A stretch of 64,000 nucleotides of DNA from positions 682,001 through 746,000 of the forward strand of contig NZ_MDJS01000003.1 in assembly GCF_001705515.1 (NCBI RefSeq), in the 5' to 3' direction. Position 1 is the stretch's first letter, and each line of letters opens with the position of its first letter. The notes under the pieces were generated by a model, which was given only the letters and a program-made list of their open reading frames with translations, was not told where the DNA came from and ran no database searches. Positions 33,310 to 42,907 of this stretch are shown here, in pieces. Origin of the DNA: Mucilaginibacter sp. PPCGB 2223. GTDB lineage: Bacteria; Bacteroidota; Bacteroidia; Sphingobacteriales; Sphingobacteriaceae. The translations under genes and the position numbers were made by a program.

Positions 33310-33412
33310 GATTCTTTTTATTTCGGATGTCGGATTTGCGATTTCGGATTTATGTTGATTTCAGTTCTTTTTTCTTTCGGTCTTTCCGACTTTCAGACTT
33401 ATTTATACTTAT

Positions 33413-34873
33413 TTATAATGTAATAGGATTTCCCAGATAATAATCGATCACCTTGCTCCTGAAAATGAGTTCGTACCTGGCCTGTATCATATTCAGTTCG
33501 GCTGCGTTCAGATTGATCTGCGCAGTGTTAAAATCGAGCGAGTTTACCAGCCCTACGTTATAGCGCTGCTGGGTTACGTTAAAAGCGTCCTTATTCGACT
33601 GATAGGTTTGCTGCATCGATATATATTTTTTATCGGCAGCACGCAGGTCGACAACCGCCTGGGCGATGGTTTTGTTCAGATTATTTTTAGCCAGTTGCGC
33701 ACTTACATCAGCTATCTGGTAATTCAGCTTAGCTTTACGTACGGTAGTACGGGTAGCAAAACGGCCAAAAACGGGAATCTGCAATGACACGCCTACAGCC
33801 TGGTTAAAATTATCGCCAAACTGGCTGCTAAACGGATAAGGCTTTACAACCTGCTGGTAAGCAGGTGCAACTACAGTAGTAGAGGTACCGCTTACAATAC
33901 CGATAGTTTCAACGCCGCCCGTAGGTACCAAGGTTGTCAGTTTGCGCGCGTCCGAATAGTTAGAACCGATAGATCCGAACAATACCAAACTTGGGTAGTA
34001 ATTACTTTTTGCTACCGCGATGTTTTGATTAGCCGCTTGTTTTTGTATCTCGGCCAGGTGCACATCGGGGTTAATGCCTACCGCCTGCTTGTATACCTCC
34101 TGGGCATCATACTGGCTTTTAACATCAGTCAGTTTACTGATATCGGGTCTTTCGATCGTAATCTGCGTGGCAGGGTCCATCTCCATGAACTGCTTCAGGG
34201 TCAATACCGAAATATCCAGGTTGTTTTGCGCGGTAGTTACATTTAGTTCGTTGGTCGATACGGTAGCTTTGGCTTGCGACAGATCGGCCAGGGTATTGTT
34301 GCCTACGTCGAAATTTTTCTGAACCTTATCCAGCGTTTGTTTGGAGATATCAACCTGTTGTTGTGCCGCCTTTAGCAGATCCTGGTTGGACAGTACCGAC
34401 AGATAAGTGGTGATCACATTCAGGGTCAGGTCGTTCCTGATCTTGGCGGTCTGGCTTTTGTCCACATCAAGCAGCAGTTTATTTTCGAGTATTTCGTTTC
34501 TGAGTAAACCACCCTGGTAAAGCAGCACCTGAGATGTAACCGTTCCGCTCAACCCAAAAATACTTTGGTTAACAAACTGGTTGGTGGATGGGTCGACGCT
34601 GCGGCCAAAGTTGAACGATGCCTGCGGATTGGAGGTTAAATTGGGCAGGCGGTTATATTTTGCCTGCTTCAGGTTTTCGACATCTACAGCTTCGGTAAAT
34701 TGCGCCTGTTTAATCTGCAGGTTGTTTTGCAGGGTAAGGTCGACGGCTTTTTGCAGGGTAATTACCTGTTGTGCCGAGGCATTGAACACGCCTGCAGTTA
34801 TTACCAAAAAGCACAGTAAGCCGGCTGCGGTAAGTTTGCCGGTGTTAAGCTGTAGTATCGTTCTTTTCATCAA
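33413..34873 (-). CDS. TolC-family outer-membrane efflux protein
   Basis: 486 residues. The signal peptide region ends at VFNASAQQ. The two-fold OEP repeat is seen as AVDLTLQNNLQIKQAQFTEA and the second-half helices (AKSNYYPSLVLFGSIGSNY, TVRKAKLNYQIADV, GLVNSLDFNTAQ). It forms the trimeric outer-membrane channel of a tripartite efflux system with the adaptor encoded downstream. A repeated TCGGATTT word pattern lies between the two genes. Confidence 0.92.
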   Translation of the reverse strand: MMKRTILQLNTGKLTAAGLLCFLVITAGVFNASAQQVITLQKAVDLTLQNNLQIKQAQFTEAVDVENLKQAKYNRLPNLTSNPQASFNFGRSVDPSTNQFVNQSIFGLSGTVTSQVLLYQGGLLRNEILENKLLLDVDKSQTAKIRNDLTLNVITTYLSVLSNQDLLKAAQQQVDISKQTLDKVQKNFDVGNNTLADLSQAKATVSTNELNVTTAQNNLDISVLTLKQFMEMDPATQITIERPDISKLTDVKSQYDAQEVYKQAVGINPDVHLAEIQKQAANQNIAVAKSNYYPSLVLFGSIGSNYSDARKLTTLVPTGGVETIGIVSGTSTTVVAPAYQQVVKPYPFSSQFGDNFNQAVGVSLQIPVFGRFATRTTVRKAKLNYQIADVSAQLAKNNLNKTIAQAVVDLRAADKKYISMQQTYQSNKDAFNVTQQRYNVGLVNSLDFNTAQINLNAAELNMIQARYELIFRSKVIDYYLGNPITL

Positions 34874-34920
34874 AATAATTTTGTCGTATTAAATAAATAC
34901 ATTTTGCTTTATTTGCTTAC

Positions 34921-35538
34921 ATGTACCTGGTTAAAACACCATCACTGCTTAAAAAGCTCTATCCGGGGCTGATCTGGAACTTAAACAGGGCCGGCCGCTG
35001 TATTTATCTCACCTTTGACGATGGACCTATACCTATTGTTACACCCTTTGTACTAAAAACTTTAAAACAATACAATGCCAAAGCCACTTTTTTTTGCATA
35101 GGCGATAACGTGCGCAAGCATCCCGACGTTTTTGAGCAGGTAAAAGCCGAAGGGCACAGCATAGGCAATCATACCTTTAACCATTTGCGCGGCTGGGCCA
35201 CACCGACAGATGAATATACAGAAAACTTTAAAAAGTGCGATGAACAACTGAACAGCCTGCTGTTTCGCCCGCCATACGGCCGCATTAAAAAAAAACAGAT
35301 CAAAGCGCTAAAAGCGGTTAAACCCGGATTGGAAATTGTGATGTGGGACGTGCTGAGTGGCGATTTCGACACCAAACGCGAACCCCAAAAATGTTTGCGC
35401 AGCGTTATCAGGCATACCTGCAACGGTTCGATAGTCGTTTTTCACGATAGCCTCAAAGCCTTCCCGCGGCTGGAATATGTGCTGCCGCTGGCGCTGGAGT
35501 ACTGGAGCAGGCGGGGGTATGAGTTTAAGGCTTTGTAG
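34921..35538 (+). CDS. Polysaccharide deacetylase (NodB domain)
   Basis: 205 residues. YLTFDDGP gives Asp33 and Asp34 and GNHTFNH gives His84 and His88, the metal-binding triad of CE4 enzymes; RPPYGR follows, then MWDVLSGDFD. It removes N- or O-acetyl groups from chitin-like or peptidoglycan glycans. There is no signal peptide apparent, so the enzyme may act in the cytoplasm or its N-terminus may be an anchor. It diverges from the TolC gene. Confidence 0.92.
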   Translation: MYLVKTPSLLKKLYPGLIWNLNRAGRCIYLTFDDGPIPIVTPFVLKTLKQYNAKATFFCIGDNVRKHPDVFEQVKAEGHSIGNHTFNHLRGWATPTDEYTENFKKCDEQLNSLLFRPPYGRIKKKQIKALKAVKPGLEIVMWDVLSGDFDTKREPQKCLRSVIRHTCNGSIVVFHDSLKAFPRLEYVLPLALEYWSRRGYEFKAL

Positions 35539-35566
35539 TTATATTTATTACAATAAGTATCTATCC

Positions 35567-36259
35567 ATGAAAAATTTATCGCTCATCTCTATTATATTAT
35601 TATCAAGCTTATTTAAAAACACTCAAAAGGAGCCGTTTACTTATCCGACTATAACAAGCACAGGTAAAACAATCGCAGCGTTTGTACCAAAAGGTTGGAA
35701 AATTAAAAGTAAGGCAATTGGTGACCTGAATGGCGATAAAACAGCAGACATCGCATTAATACTGGAATACAGGGATACCGTAAGCGAAATCAGGTCTGAC
35801 CATGACACTCTCACAGGAAATCACCCGCGGGTATTAGTTGTACTTTTTAAGAATGGTGATAACTACAACCTGGCAATTCAACAAAATACATTTATTCTGC
35901 GCGAGCATGAAGGAACAGGAATGGGTGAAGATCCTTACGATGAGCCCGAAATAACAAAAGGTCTTTTAATCATCAATTTTCAACTTTTGCGCGAACACCT
36001 GCAATATAAATTTCGTTATCAGTCGAACGACTTTTATTTAATCGGCGCCGAGGATCATGGTGTTGATCATAACGATCTGTACGGTTGGAGCTATAACTTC
36101 TTAACAAAAAAAGCAGTTCACGATTCGGGAGAATCAACCGAAAACATCAAAGCAAAAAACAAACGGGAGATACTAACTATCCCCTTTATAAACCTTAAAA
36201 AACTCAGTGAATTAAAGCAGCCCTTTCAGTGGGAAGTTTTAAAGGATGTATTTATCTGA
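35567..36259 (+). CDS. Hypothetical secreted protein
   Basis: 230 residues from ATG 35567, 28 bp after the deacetylase stop. The N-terminus MKNLSLISIILLSSLF is a weak signal peptide. GDLNGDKTADIALILEY looks like an FG-GAP/VCBS calcium-binding motif. A frame starting at 35477 would overlap the deacetylase, so it is rejected. I cannot name a family. Confidence 0.6.
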   Translation: MKNLSLISIILLSSLFKNTQKEPFTYPTITSTGKTIAAFVPKGWKIKSKAIGDLNGDKTADIALILEYRDTVSEIRSDHDTLTGNHPRVLVVLFKNGDNYNLAIQQNTFILREHEGTGMGEDPYDEPEITKGLLIINFQLLREHLQYKFRYQSNDFYLIGAEDHGVDHNDLYGWSYNFLTKKAVHDSGESTENIKAKNKREILTIPFINLKKLSELKQPFQWEVLKDVFI

Positions 36260-36324
36260 AATAAAAAACCGAACCTTATTTTTTCCTTTGCAATGGGATA
36301 TAAGTTTTATCTTTATTTCACCTT

Positions 36325-37011
36325 ATGAAAAAACTACTACTACCCTTTTTCATGCTGGCCGGTTGTGCAGCATTCAGCCAGACCGTTAAACGCACAAACG
36401 ACCTGACGCCGCAGATCAGCGAGAAATTCTTTGTTCAAAAAACCAATAAAAAGATACGCGAAGGCGAGTATACCGCCTACTATAACAAGAACATCCTGCT
36501 TGCAAGCGGCAGTTACGATAATGGCTACCGCACCGGCGAATGGGAGTTTTACAATAACAAGGGCGAGCATATCCAAACCTATAATTACGATACCAATGCG
36601 ATGACCTTCCGTGATACGTCAGGCAAAAAAGGCATGAAGTATTATTTCTCGCAGGATGTGCACAAGGGCGATACCGTTACTAACCCAATCCCTATCGGCG
36701 GTTATTATTTTGTGATAGTGCCGATGATGTTTTATCACCCCGAGCTAAGTGCCATGATACGCAGGACATACCCCGGTGTAGAAAAGGTACAGGTTACGCA
36801 CATCTTTACCATCAGCCCCGAAGGGCTGCTCGCCAAACACCAGGCAATGGTTACGGTTGACGGTAAGAACCAGCTCTACAATTTAAGCGATCTGAACCTC
36901 GACGATGAGTATAAAAAATTTGTGCCGGGCACGATCAACGGCAAGCCTGTCGAATCGAAAATAACCCAGGAAACACAGTTGGCTTTTACTTCGAATGTTT
37001 ATTACAGATAG
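36325..37011 (+). CDS. Hypothetical exported protein with MORN-like repeats
   Basis: 228 residues. MKKLLLPFFMLAGC then AAFSQ is a signal or lipobox region (LAGC). Residues about 45-85 have YNKNILLASGSYDNGYRTGEWEF and YNNKGEHIQTYNYD, a MORN/YwqK-like repeat pattern; the C-terminal part IPIGGYYFVIVPMMFYHPE is unassigned. These repeats are common in Bacteroidota exported proteins of unknown role. Confidence 0.6.
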   Translation: MKKLLLPFFMLAGCAAFSQTVKRTNDLTPQISEKFFVQKTNKKIREGEYTAYYNKNILLASGSYDNGYRTGEWEFYNNKGEHIQTYNYDTNAMTFRDTSGKKGMKYYFSQDVHKGDTVTNPIPIGGYYFVIVPMMFYHPELSAMIRRTYPGVEKVQVTHIFTISPEGLLAKHQAMVTVDGKNQLYNLSDLNLDDEYKKFVPGTINGKPVESKITQETQLAFTSNVYYR

Positions 37012-37089
37012 TTTGGATGTGCGAATGTGCAGCTGAATTAATAAACCATGGCTACTAAACCATTACCTTCAAATTTGTATCTAAATAAC

Positions 37090-37902
37090 ATGGCAAAAAA
37101 GAGATTCTTCATTTACCTGTTCGCAATGATATCGCTGGTGTTGCTTACGGTTGTCAATGCAAATGCGCAGCAAGCCGGCCAGATACAGACCATGCGCTGG
37201 AAAGTTGGCGACACCACCCGCGAGGCTATGGTGTATATCCCGGCAGGCGCAAATAGCAAACCAACGCCGGTGATCTTCGTTTTTCACGGGCACGGCGGCA
37301 CCATGCGCAATATGTTTAATGCGCACGGTTTTGAAAAACTATGGCCCGAAGCTATTATCATCGCCCCGCAGGGCCTCAACACCCCGGGCCAGCTAACCGA
37401 CCCGCAGGGCAACCTGCCCGGCTGGCAAAAGGCGCCCGGCGATATGCGCGACCGGGATATCCTTTTCTTTGATGCGATACTTAAAACCCTGCGGCAGGAT
37501 TATAAAGTTGACGACAAACGCATTTATGCTACCGGCCACTCCAACGGCGGCGGCTTTACCTATTTGCTCTGGGCCATGCGTGGAGATGTTTTTGCTGCCG
37601 TTGCGCCATCAGCAGCGGTGGGTTTCCGTTTTTCGAACCTGCTCAAACCCAAACCGGCCATGCATATTATGGGAGAGCAGGACCCGCTGGTGAAACCCAA
37701 ATGGCAAAAGATACAATACAACCAGGTTTTGAAGCTAAATGGCTGCAGCGCAACTGGCGAGGTTTATGCGCCGATGGCCACTTTGTACCCTTCGGCGAGC
37801 GGCAACCCGGTAGTGCTTTATATACACCCCGGCGGGCACGTTTACCCGCAGGAAGCCAATGCGGTAGTGATCAGATTCTTTAAAAGTATGGTGAAGCCAT
37901 AG
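37090..37902 (+). CDS. Secreted esterase, polyhydroxybutyrate-depolymerase/CE1-like
   Basis: 270 residues from ATG 37090. The signal peptide (MAKKRFFIYLFAMISLVLLTV) ends near NANAQQ. The alpha/beta hydrolase fold shows the oxyanion VFHGHGG, nucleophile GHSNGG (serine), and GGHVYPQE with the histidine. LpqC/feruloyl-esterase relatives hydrolyse esters on plant polysaccharides or storage polymers. Substrate is unknown. Confidence 0.82.
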   Translation: MAKKRFFIYLFAMISLVLLTVVNANAQQAGQIQTMRWKVGDTTREAMVYIPAGANSKPTPVIFVFHGHGGTMRNMFNAHGFEKLWPEAIIIAPQGLNTPGQLTDPQGNLPGWQKAPGDMRDRDILFFDAILKTLRQDYKVDDKRIYATGHSNGGGFTYLLWAMRGDVFAAVAPSAAVGFRFSNLLKPKPAMHIMGEQDPLVKPKWQKIQYNQVLKLNGCSATGEVYAPMATLYPSASGNPVVLYIHPGGHVYPQEANAVVIRFFKSMVKP

Positions 37903-37905
37903 CGC

Positions 37906-38487
37906 TTATCTACCCATTTTTTCCCTTTCCTGTTCAAATTGATGTCTTAATGCAGTGTCGCCGGGATGCGCCATGGTATTTTTAAGCGCATCGCGGTAAG
38001 CAGGAGCATTGCGGTATTTGATATCAATAAGGGCATACTTTGGCAGCGACAGCATAATTAAGCAAATACCTGCATAAATGGCTACGCGTTTAACAATGGA
38101 TGGGTTATAATAGCTTGTTTTACTATAATTGAAAGCCACCGCGCCTGCTGCTACAGCTAAGGCAATCAAAGCCACTTGCAAGTAAAACAAAGCATTGGGC
38201 CAGTTTTGCAGGTAAAACACCAGCGCTATACATGGTATTGCAAAAATAAAGTGCAAAACCGGTGTAAACCGACTTTTGGTTAACACGCCGCCCGGTTGAA
38301 CGGGAGCAGTTTCGTCGGGCTTTTTGATGGTGCCGAATATATTGGTACCGCCAATAAAATACAGCAACGCAAGGATATTCAAACCAGCAGTATACAATAT
38401 GGTAAACATCGGGGCAACAGTTATGGCTAACAAAAATCCGGCAAGCGTAACCGCTGCACAGATGAGTTCGAGTTTTTTAATACTCAT
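37906..38487 (-). CDS. Hypothetical membrane protein
   Basis: 193 residues with five hydrophobic segments: about 8-28, 30-48, 74-92, 95-120 and 135-155. It opens MSIKKLELICAAVTLAGFLL. The final stretch is hydrophilic (DTALRHQFEQEREKMGR). I recognise no family; its stop lies 3 bp past the stop of the convergent esterase gene. Confidence 0.55.
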   Translation of the reverse strand: MSIKKLELICAAVTLAGFLLAITVAPMFTILYTAGLNILALLYFIGGTNIFGTIKKPDETAPVQPGGVLTKSRFTPVLHFIFAIPCIALVFYLQNWPNALFYLQVALIALAVAAGAVAFNYSKTSYYNPSIVKRVAIYAGICLIMLSLPKYALIDIKYRNAPAYRDALKNTMAHPGDTALRHQFEQEREKMGR

Positions 38488-38563
38488 TTTCAGGATGTTT
38501 AGGTTAATCTAATATAGAGAATTTAGAAGATGAAGTGTCAGCGGAAGCTCCCCCGAAAATTGA

Positions 38564-38974
38564 CTATTTATCCGAATACTCAATAATAATTATCCTTCGT
38601 GTACTCGCGTTGAATACAACTTCAGCTTTGCCCTTTTTTTTCGGAATGGTCTTACCTACTATACTATCGTTTTTATCAATCAGCGCATTATCTTCTTCTT
38701 TCAGATCGTAAAGGTCTTTGTTCTTATCAGGTGTAAAGCCATTTTCTTTTTTTGTAAAATAATCCTGAACCTGTTTTTGAGATCCGTTATCGTAGGTGAA
38801 TATCTCAAAAGACAGGCCGTTACTATAAGCGTAAGTAATGCCGCTGATATTGATCTTTAAGCCTGGACAACACAGATTCAGCTCTTGCTTTCCGTTGGGA
38901 AGATTGCAACTCAACAAAAGTACTATCACAGCACCTGCGAGGAAACAGGTGTTAAGTTTTTTATTGGATACCAT
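38564..38974 (-). CDS. Hypothetical lipoprotein
   Basis: 136 residues. The N-terminus MVSNKKLNTCFLAGAVIVLLLSC is a lipoprotein signal (LLSC). The mature part contains LCCPGLKINISGITYAYS and ends RRIIIIEYSDK. No known family is recognised. Confidence 0.6.
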   Translation of the reverse strand: MVSNKKLNTCFLAGAVIVLLLSCNLPNGKQELNLCCPGLKINISGITYAYSNGLSFEIFTYDNGSQKQVQDYFTKKENGFTPDKNKDLYDLKEEDNALIDKNDSIVGKTIPKKKGKAEVVFNASTRRIIIIEYSDK

Positions 38975-39085
38975 TTTTCGAAAAGCTTAGGTTAGCCGAA
39001 GATAAATAAAGTTTATGAAGTAATGCCGAGCGATGGGCACGATTAGTTAACTTTAAACTGCCGTTAACGCCAAACCATACATCCC

Positions 39086-39445
39086 ATGAAAATAGAATCC
39101 GTGATCCCCATCCTTTACTCCGACGATGTTTCGCGCAGCATCGGGTATTATACCGAAGTGCTTGGTTTTAAAGAACATTGGAGCTGGGACGATACGCCTA
39201 CCTTCGGCGGTGTGGTGGATGGCGGTACCACCATCTTTTTCTGCCGCGGCGATCAGGGCCACAAAGGTACCTGGCTGGCGCTGAACGTGGATAATGTGGA
39301 TGAATATTACGAAGCTATCAAAGCCAGGGGAGCCGAAGTATTAAGCCCGCCCGATACCAAACCCTGGTTTATGCGCGAGATGCTGGTGCGCGACCCCGAC
39401 GGGCACATCCTGCGCGTGGGCCATAATACCAACTGCGAACCATGA
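39086..39445 (+). CDS. VOC-family (glyoxalase/bleomycin-resistance-like) protein
   Basis: 119 residues in one VOC fold: SVIPILYSDDVSRSIGYYTEV, then the second beta-alpha-beta-beta-beta half ending MLVRDPDGHILRVGHNT. The family catalyses isomerisation or sequesters drugs with a divalent metal; the substrate is not known. Its stop overlaps the ATG of the next gene by 4 bp (ATGA), so they are co-translated. Confidence 0.85.
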   Translation: MKIESVIPILYSDDVSRSIGYYTEVLGFKEHWSWDDTPTFGGVVDGGTTIFFCRGDQGHKGTWLALNVDNVDEYYEAIKARGAEVLSPPDTKPWFMREMLVRDPDGHILRVGHNTNCEP

Positions 39446-39843
39446 GCTGGGTATGCCCGAAATGTGAGCGTGAGCTACCAAAGCCCGGGCAGCGGCACTA
39501 CTGCGCACGGGTAAGCCTCGACAGCTTATTTGCGGGCCGCCCGCCCGAATTGATATTGGTATTTGATAAGATACTGGCCGAGGTTGCCGACTGGGACGAT
39601 GTGCTGATAGGCACCACGCCAAACTGCATTGTATTTACCCGGCGGCTTACCTTTTTGGTGATCAGGCCGATGAAAAAGGAACTCGATATTAAATTCTACT
39701 CTACCGTTGCCCACCCCGAAAAGCCGGTGATCAAAAGCACAGCCTGGGGCAAAAAGTTCGAAAATCATATCCGCATCTCTACGCTGGATGATATTCGGCC
39801 GGGCTTGTTTGCATATATCCGGGAATCGTACGGAATGTTATAG
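39442..39843 (+). CDS. DUF5655-domain protein
   Basis: 133 residues. The N-terminal CPKCERELPKPGQRHYC is a small zinc-knuckle-like region; the rest (LIGTTPNCIVFTRRLTFLVIR and KSTAWGKKFENHIRISTLDD) fits DUF5655. Function unknown. It overlaps the VOC gene by 4 bp, which suggests a linked task. Confidence 0.78.
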   Translation: MSWVCPKCERELPKPGQRHYCARVSLDSLFAGRPPELILVFDKILAEVADWDDVLIGTTPNCIVFTRRLTFLVIRPMKKELDIKFYSTVAHPEKPVIKSTAWGKKFENHIRISTLDDIRPGLFAYIRESYGML

Positions 39844-39968
39844 CGGCACTTAGTTTTATCCCGTGTTCTTCTTAGCTTAAATGACCATCGGATAAGCATT
39901 AACAATTTGTAATTTGAAAACTTCGGTCGGCGTTGTGTTCTTATCATAAATACTTATAAATTCACGAT

Positions 39969-41318
39969 ATGGAGAGAAGAGAATTTATTAAAAACAGCGC
40001 TGTTGCTGCAGCAAGTTTAACCATTTTGCCTGCCGGCGCTTTATTTGCCGGTGTAAAAGATAAAGTTCGTTTGGGCTACATAGGTGTCGGTGCCCGCGGT
40101 ATGGATCACATTACCGAAGGTTCGCTGCGCGACGATGTGGAGATCGTAGCGATCTGCGATACGCAGGAACGTTCGCTGAAAATATGCCGGGAGTTTCTGG
40201 CCAAAAAAGGGCGGCCTGCAGCGAAGGAGTATACGGGCGGCCCGGATGCTTACAAAAGGCTGCTGGAGCATAAAGATATCGACGCCGTGATCATCGCTAC
40301 GCCCTGGCAGTTTCATTGCCAGCAAGCTATCGACGCCATGCATGCCGGTAAATACGTGGGTTGCGAAGTTATCGCCGGCCTTACGGTAGAAGACCATTGG
40401 AATATCGTACACACATCCGAAAGAACGGGCATGCCATATATGACGCTCGAGAACGTTTGCTACCGGCGCGATGTAATGGCTGTATTGAATATGGTGCGGC
40501 AAAATATATTTGGTGAGCTGCTGCATGTTGAGGGCGGCTACCAGCACAACCTTCGCGATGTGTTGTTTAACGATGGCGTGCATATTTACGGTGGTGGCGT
40601 AAAATATGGTGCAGAAGCCGTAAGCGAAGCACAATGGCGCACCCAGTTCAATATCGACCGGGACGGCGACCTGTACCCTACCCACGGCGCCGGCCCATGC
40701 ATGCATTATATTGATATTAATGCCGGCAACCGTTTCACCAGCCTGGTTTCGTTCAGCAGTAAAGCACGAGGGTTAAGCGCTTATGTAAATGAGCTGTCGC
40801 CCGGCGATGCCAATGCCAAAATCAATTATAAGAACGGCGATATCACCCAAACCATGATCAATTGCGCCAACGGCGAAACTGTGTTGCTTACCCACGATAC
40901 CCATTTACCACGGCCATATTCGCTCGGGTTCAGGGTCGACGGCGTAAGGGGTTTGTGGATGGACGTAAACCAAAGTATTTACATTGAACAAAAACCAAAT
41001 GAACCCGAAGCATGGCAGCCGGCAAAACCATGGCTGGAAAAATACGACCATCCGCTGTGGCAAAAATATGCAGCCAATGCCACGGGCGCAGGGCATGGAG
41101 GTATGGATTGGTTCGTGTTCAACGCTTTTGTACAGGCGGTCAAACAAAAGAAACAAACGCCGATAGATGTGTACGATTCGGTGACGATGAGCGTGATCGC
41201 CCCGCTTTCTACCCAATCGCTGAAAGAGGGTAACAAAACACTCGAATTCCCCGATTTTACGAAAGGGAAGTGGAAAACACGCAAAAATACTTTTGCATTG
41301 GATGACAGCGGGTTTTAG
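39969..41318 (+). CDS. Gfo/Idh/MocA oxidoreductase, GH109-like
   Basis: 449 residues. MERREFIKNSAVAAASLTI is a twin-arginine-like signal. The NAD Rossmann fold is seen in VRLGYIGVGARGMDHI, and the enzyme matches GH109 (alpha-N-acetylgalactosaminidase-type) with VEGGYQHNLRD, YPTHGAGPCMHYIDIN and GHGGMDWFVFNAFV. It would cleave glycosides by an NAD-dependent oxidation-elimination mechanism in the periplasm. Family is firm, substrate is not. Confidence 0.87.
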   Translation: MERREFIKNSAVAAASLTILPAGALFAGVKDKVRLGYIGVGARGMDHITEGSLRDDVEIVAICDTQERSLKICREFLAKKGRPAAKEYTGGPDAYKRLLEHKDIDAVIIATPWQFHCQQAIDAMHAGKYVGCEVIAGLTVEDHWNIVHTSERTGMPYMTLENVCYRRDVMAVLNMVRQNIFGELLHVEGGYQHNLRDVLFNDGVHIYGGGVKYGAEAVSEAQWRTQFNIDRDGDLYPTHGAGPCMHYIDINAGNRFTSLVSFSSKARGLSAYVNELSPGDANAKINYKNGDITQTMINCANGETVLLTHDTHLPRPYSLGFRVDGVRGLWMDVNQSIYIEQKPNEPEAWQPAKPWLEKYDHPLWQKYAANATGAGHGGMDWFVFNAFVQAVKQKKQTPIDVYDSVTMSVIAPLSTQSLKEGNKTLEFPDFTKGKWKTRKNTFALDDSGF

Positions 41319-41370
41319 GATGGAGTTTTGCCCCCAGGAAAGATTTTCGGAGTAGATGATTGAGAACCAT

Positions 41371-42357
41371 CTACATCTTCATTCCGCCCATAACAGTCTT
41401 TTTACCTAGTTGATCCAATGCCTGGCGGAAACTTTTGGCCAGTTCCGCTGCCGGACCGGTACCTAAGTAATGCAGGAAGATCATGTGCGGTTCATCGCCG
41501 AGCATATGGTGGTGCACCGCTACCACTTCGATACCATTCGAACGTAGGCTCCTGATCACGGGGTTCACTTCACTTTCGAGCATGGCAATGTCGCCCGCAA
41601 TATGCGCACGCTCCATCGAGCCGGTAAAGGCGGCCCAGGTGTTCAGGCCGATATTGGCCGTCATTTCGGCACCCATAGCCATCACCGTCAGGTCGGCCCG
41701 GCCGATGGTGTATTTGATAGTTGGGCCATTAATCGCAGCTTCGTAACCTACGATCCTGTTCAGCGCGCCGACATCGAAAATATCCTTGCCGGTTTTAACA
41801 GGCGGCGGCCCGGCGAGCGGCTGGTTCTGCGGTGCAATCTTAGTTGCCGAAATTGCTTTGGCATATTTTTGCGCCAGCTCTTCGGGGCTGCCCATACCGT
41901 GCACATGCATGTAAAAAATATGCGGCTCTTCGTAAAAGAAATGATTGTGGATAGCGCCTACTTCCAGCCCGGCTGCCTGTGCAGCGGATATTAACGGGTT
42001 AACCTCTTCCTGCAGCAAAACACAATCGCTCATCAGCATAGCCGATTTACCATTGACCGTTCTTTTGATCGACATCCAGCCACCAAAACCAAAAGGGATC
42101 GGCACCGCATCGCCCTTAACGGTTATTTTCAGATCGTTGCGCGGGAATGGAATGGTATAAGTTGCCTCAGCTTCTTTATAGCTGCCTTTTTTACCAATGG
42201 CCGCTTCGATGGAGGTGATCTCGGCTGCGGTCAGCGGCGGCGTTTTAGCCGGTGCCATCTTCGCTAAAGCTTCTACCGGTTTAAACCCGGCCAAGCCGGT
42301 TCCGGCCAATAATGCACCCGTTTTGAGCAAGTCACGACGATTAAGGAATGTTTTCAT
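41371..42357 (-). CDS. DUF1259 (LppY/LpqO-like) protein
   Basis: 328 residues, twin-arginine-like signal (MKTFLNRRDLLKTGALLAG). There are two similar DUF1259 halves, each with GDAVPIPFGFGGWMS-type and EVGAIHNHFFYEEPHIFYMH / VVAVHHHMLGDEPHMIFLHY motifs. The repeated His suggest metal binding. Function is unknown. It converges with the GH109-like gene. Confidence 0.85.
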   Translation of the reverse strand: MKTFLNRRDLLKTGALLAGTGLAGFKPVEALAKMAPAKTPPLTAAEITSIEAAIGKKGSYKEAEATYTIPFPRNDLKITVKGDAVPIPFGFGGWMSIKRTVNGKSAMLMSDCVLLQEEVNPLISAAQAAGLEVGAIHNHFFYEEPHIFYMHVHGMGSPEELAQKYAKAISATKIAPQNQPLAGPPPVKTGKDIFDVGALNRIVGYEAAINGPTIKYTIGRADLTVMAMGAEMTANIGLNTWAAFTGSMERAHIAGDIAMLESEVNPVIRSLRSNGIEVVAVHHHMLGDEPHMIFLHYLGTGPAAELAKSFRQALDQLGKKTVMGGMKM

Positions 42358-42565
42358 GATAGTTGTTTTAAAATTTTCAATTAATATCCCAATAATGCAG
42401 CCACAGCAATCAGGGCGCGGCTCCTATACTTTTTTTACGAAGATAAGCATTCCTACAGTTGTCAGTGCACAGGCAGGCGTTTGCAATGGTGGCGGGGTTA
42501 TTCTATTTTTGCCGCTGCTGCGATAGCTTTTTTAAATACAGACACCAGCAGCTTAATCCCATCAA

Positions 42566-42907
42566 ATGAAAGAACATCTCAATAATCTGATTATGGCATC
42601 CCAATCAGATACACTTGCTTTTTCGGAAGTTTTAGCGTTTATTGACGCCCGTTACCAGCATCGTCCTACCGCATTTAGAAATGGCGAGGCGTATAATGAG
42701 GCCACACAAAACCAGGGCAGTGCCAGGGTTTTCGCTATGGCAAAACTGAACGGTTTAAGCCAAGAAGACACGCTTTACCTATTTGCGGAGCATTACCAAG
42801 CTGTATTGGCTAATCCAGGCGGAACAGACCATCAAAACATCAGGCAGTTTATGATCCATGGCTGGCCGGGAGTGGTTTTTGAAGGAGAAGCGTTGTTACC
42901 GAAATAG
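42566..42907 (+). CDS. HopJ type III effector-family protein
   Basis: 113 residues matching the HopJ family: LAFSEVLAFIDARYQHRPTAF, ARVFAMAKLNGLSQEDTLYLF and HQNIRQFMIHGWPGVVFEG. The name comes from a plant pathogen effector, but homologues in Bacteroidota are ordinary cytoplasmic proteins of unknown role. TATTTTTG at 42504-42511 is a plausible -7 box. Confidence 0.88.
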   Translation: MKEHLNNLIMASQSDTLAFSEVLAFIDARYQHRPTAFRNGEAYNEATQNQGSARVFAMAKLNGLSQEDTLYLFAEHYQAVLANPGGTDHQNIRQFMIHGWPGVVFEGEALLPK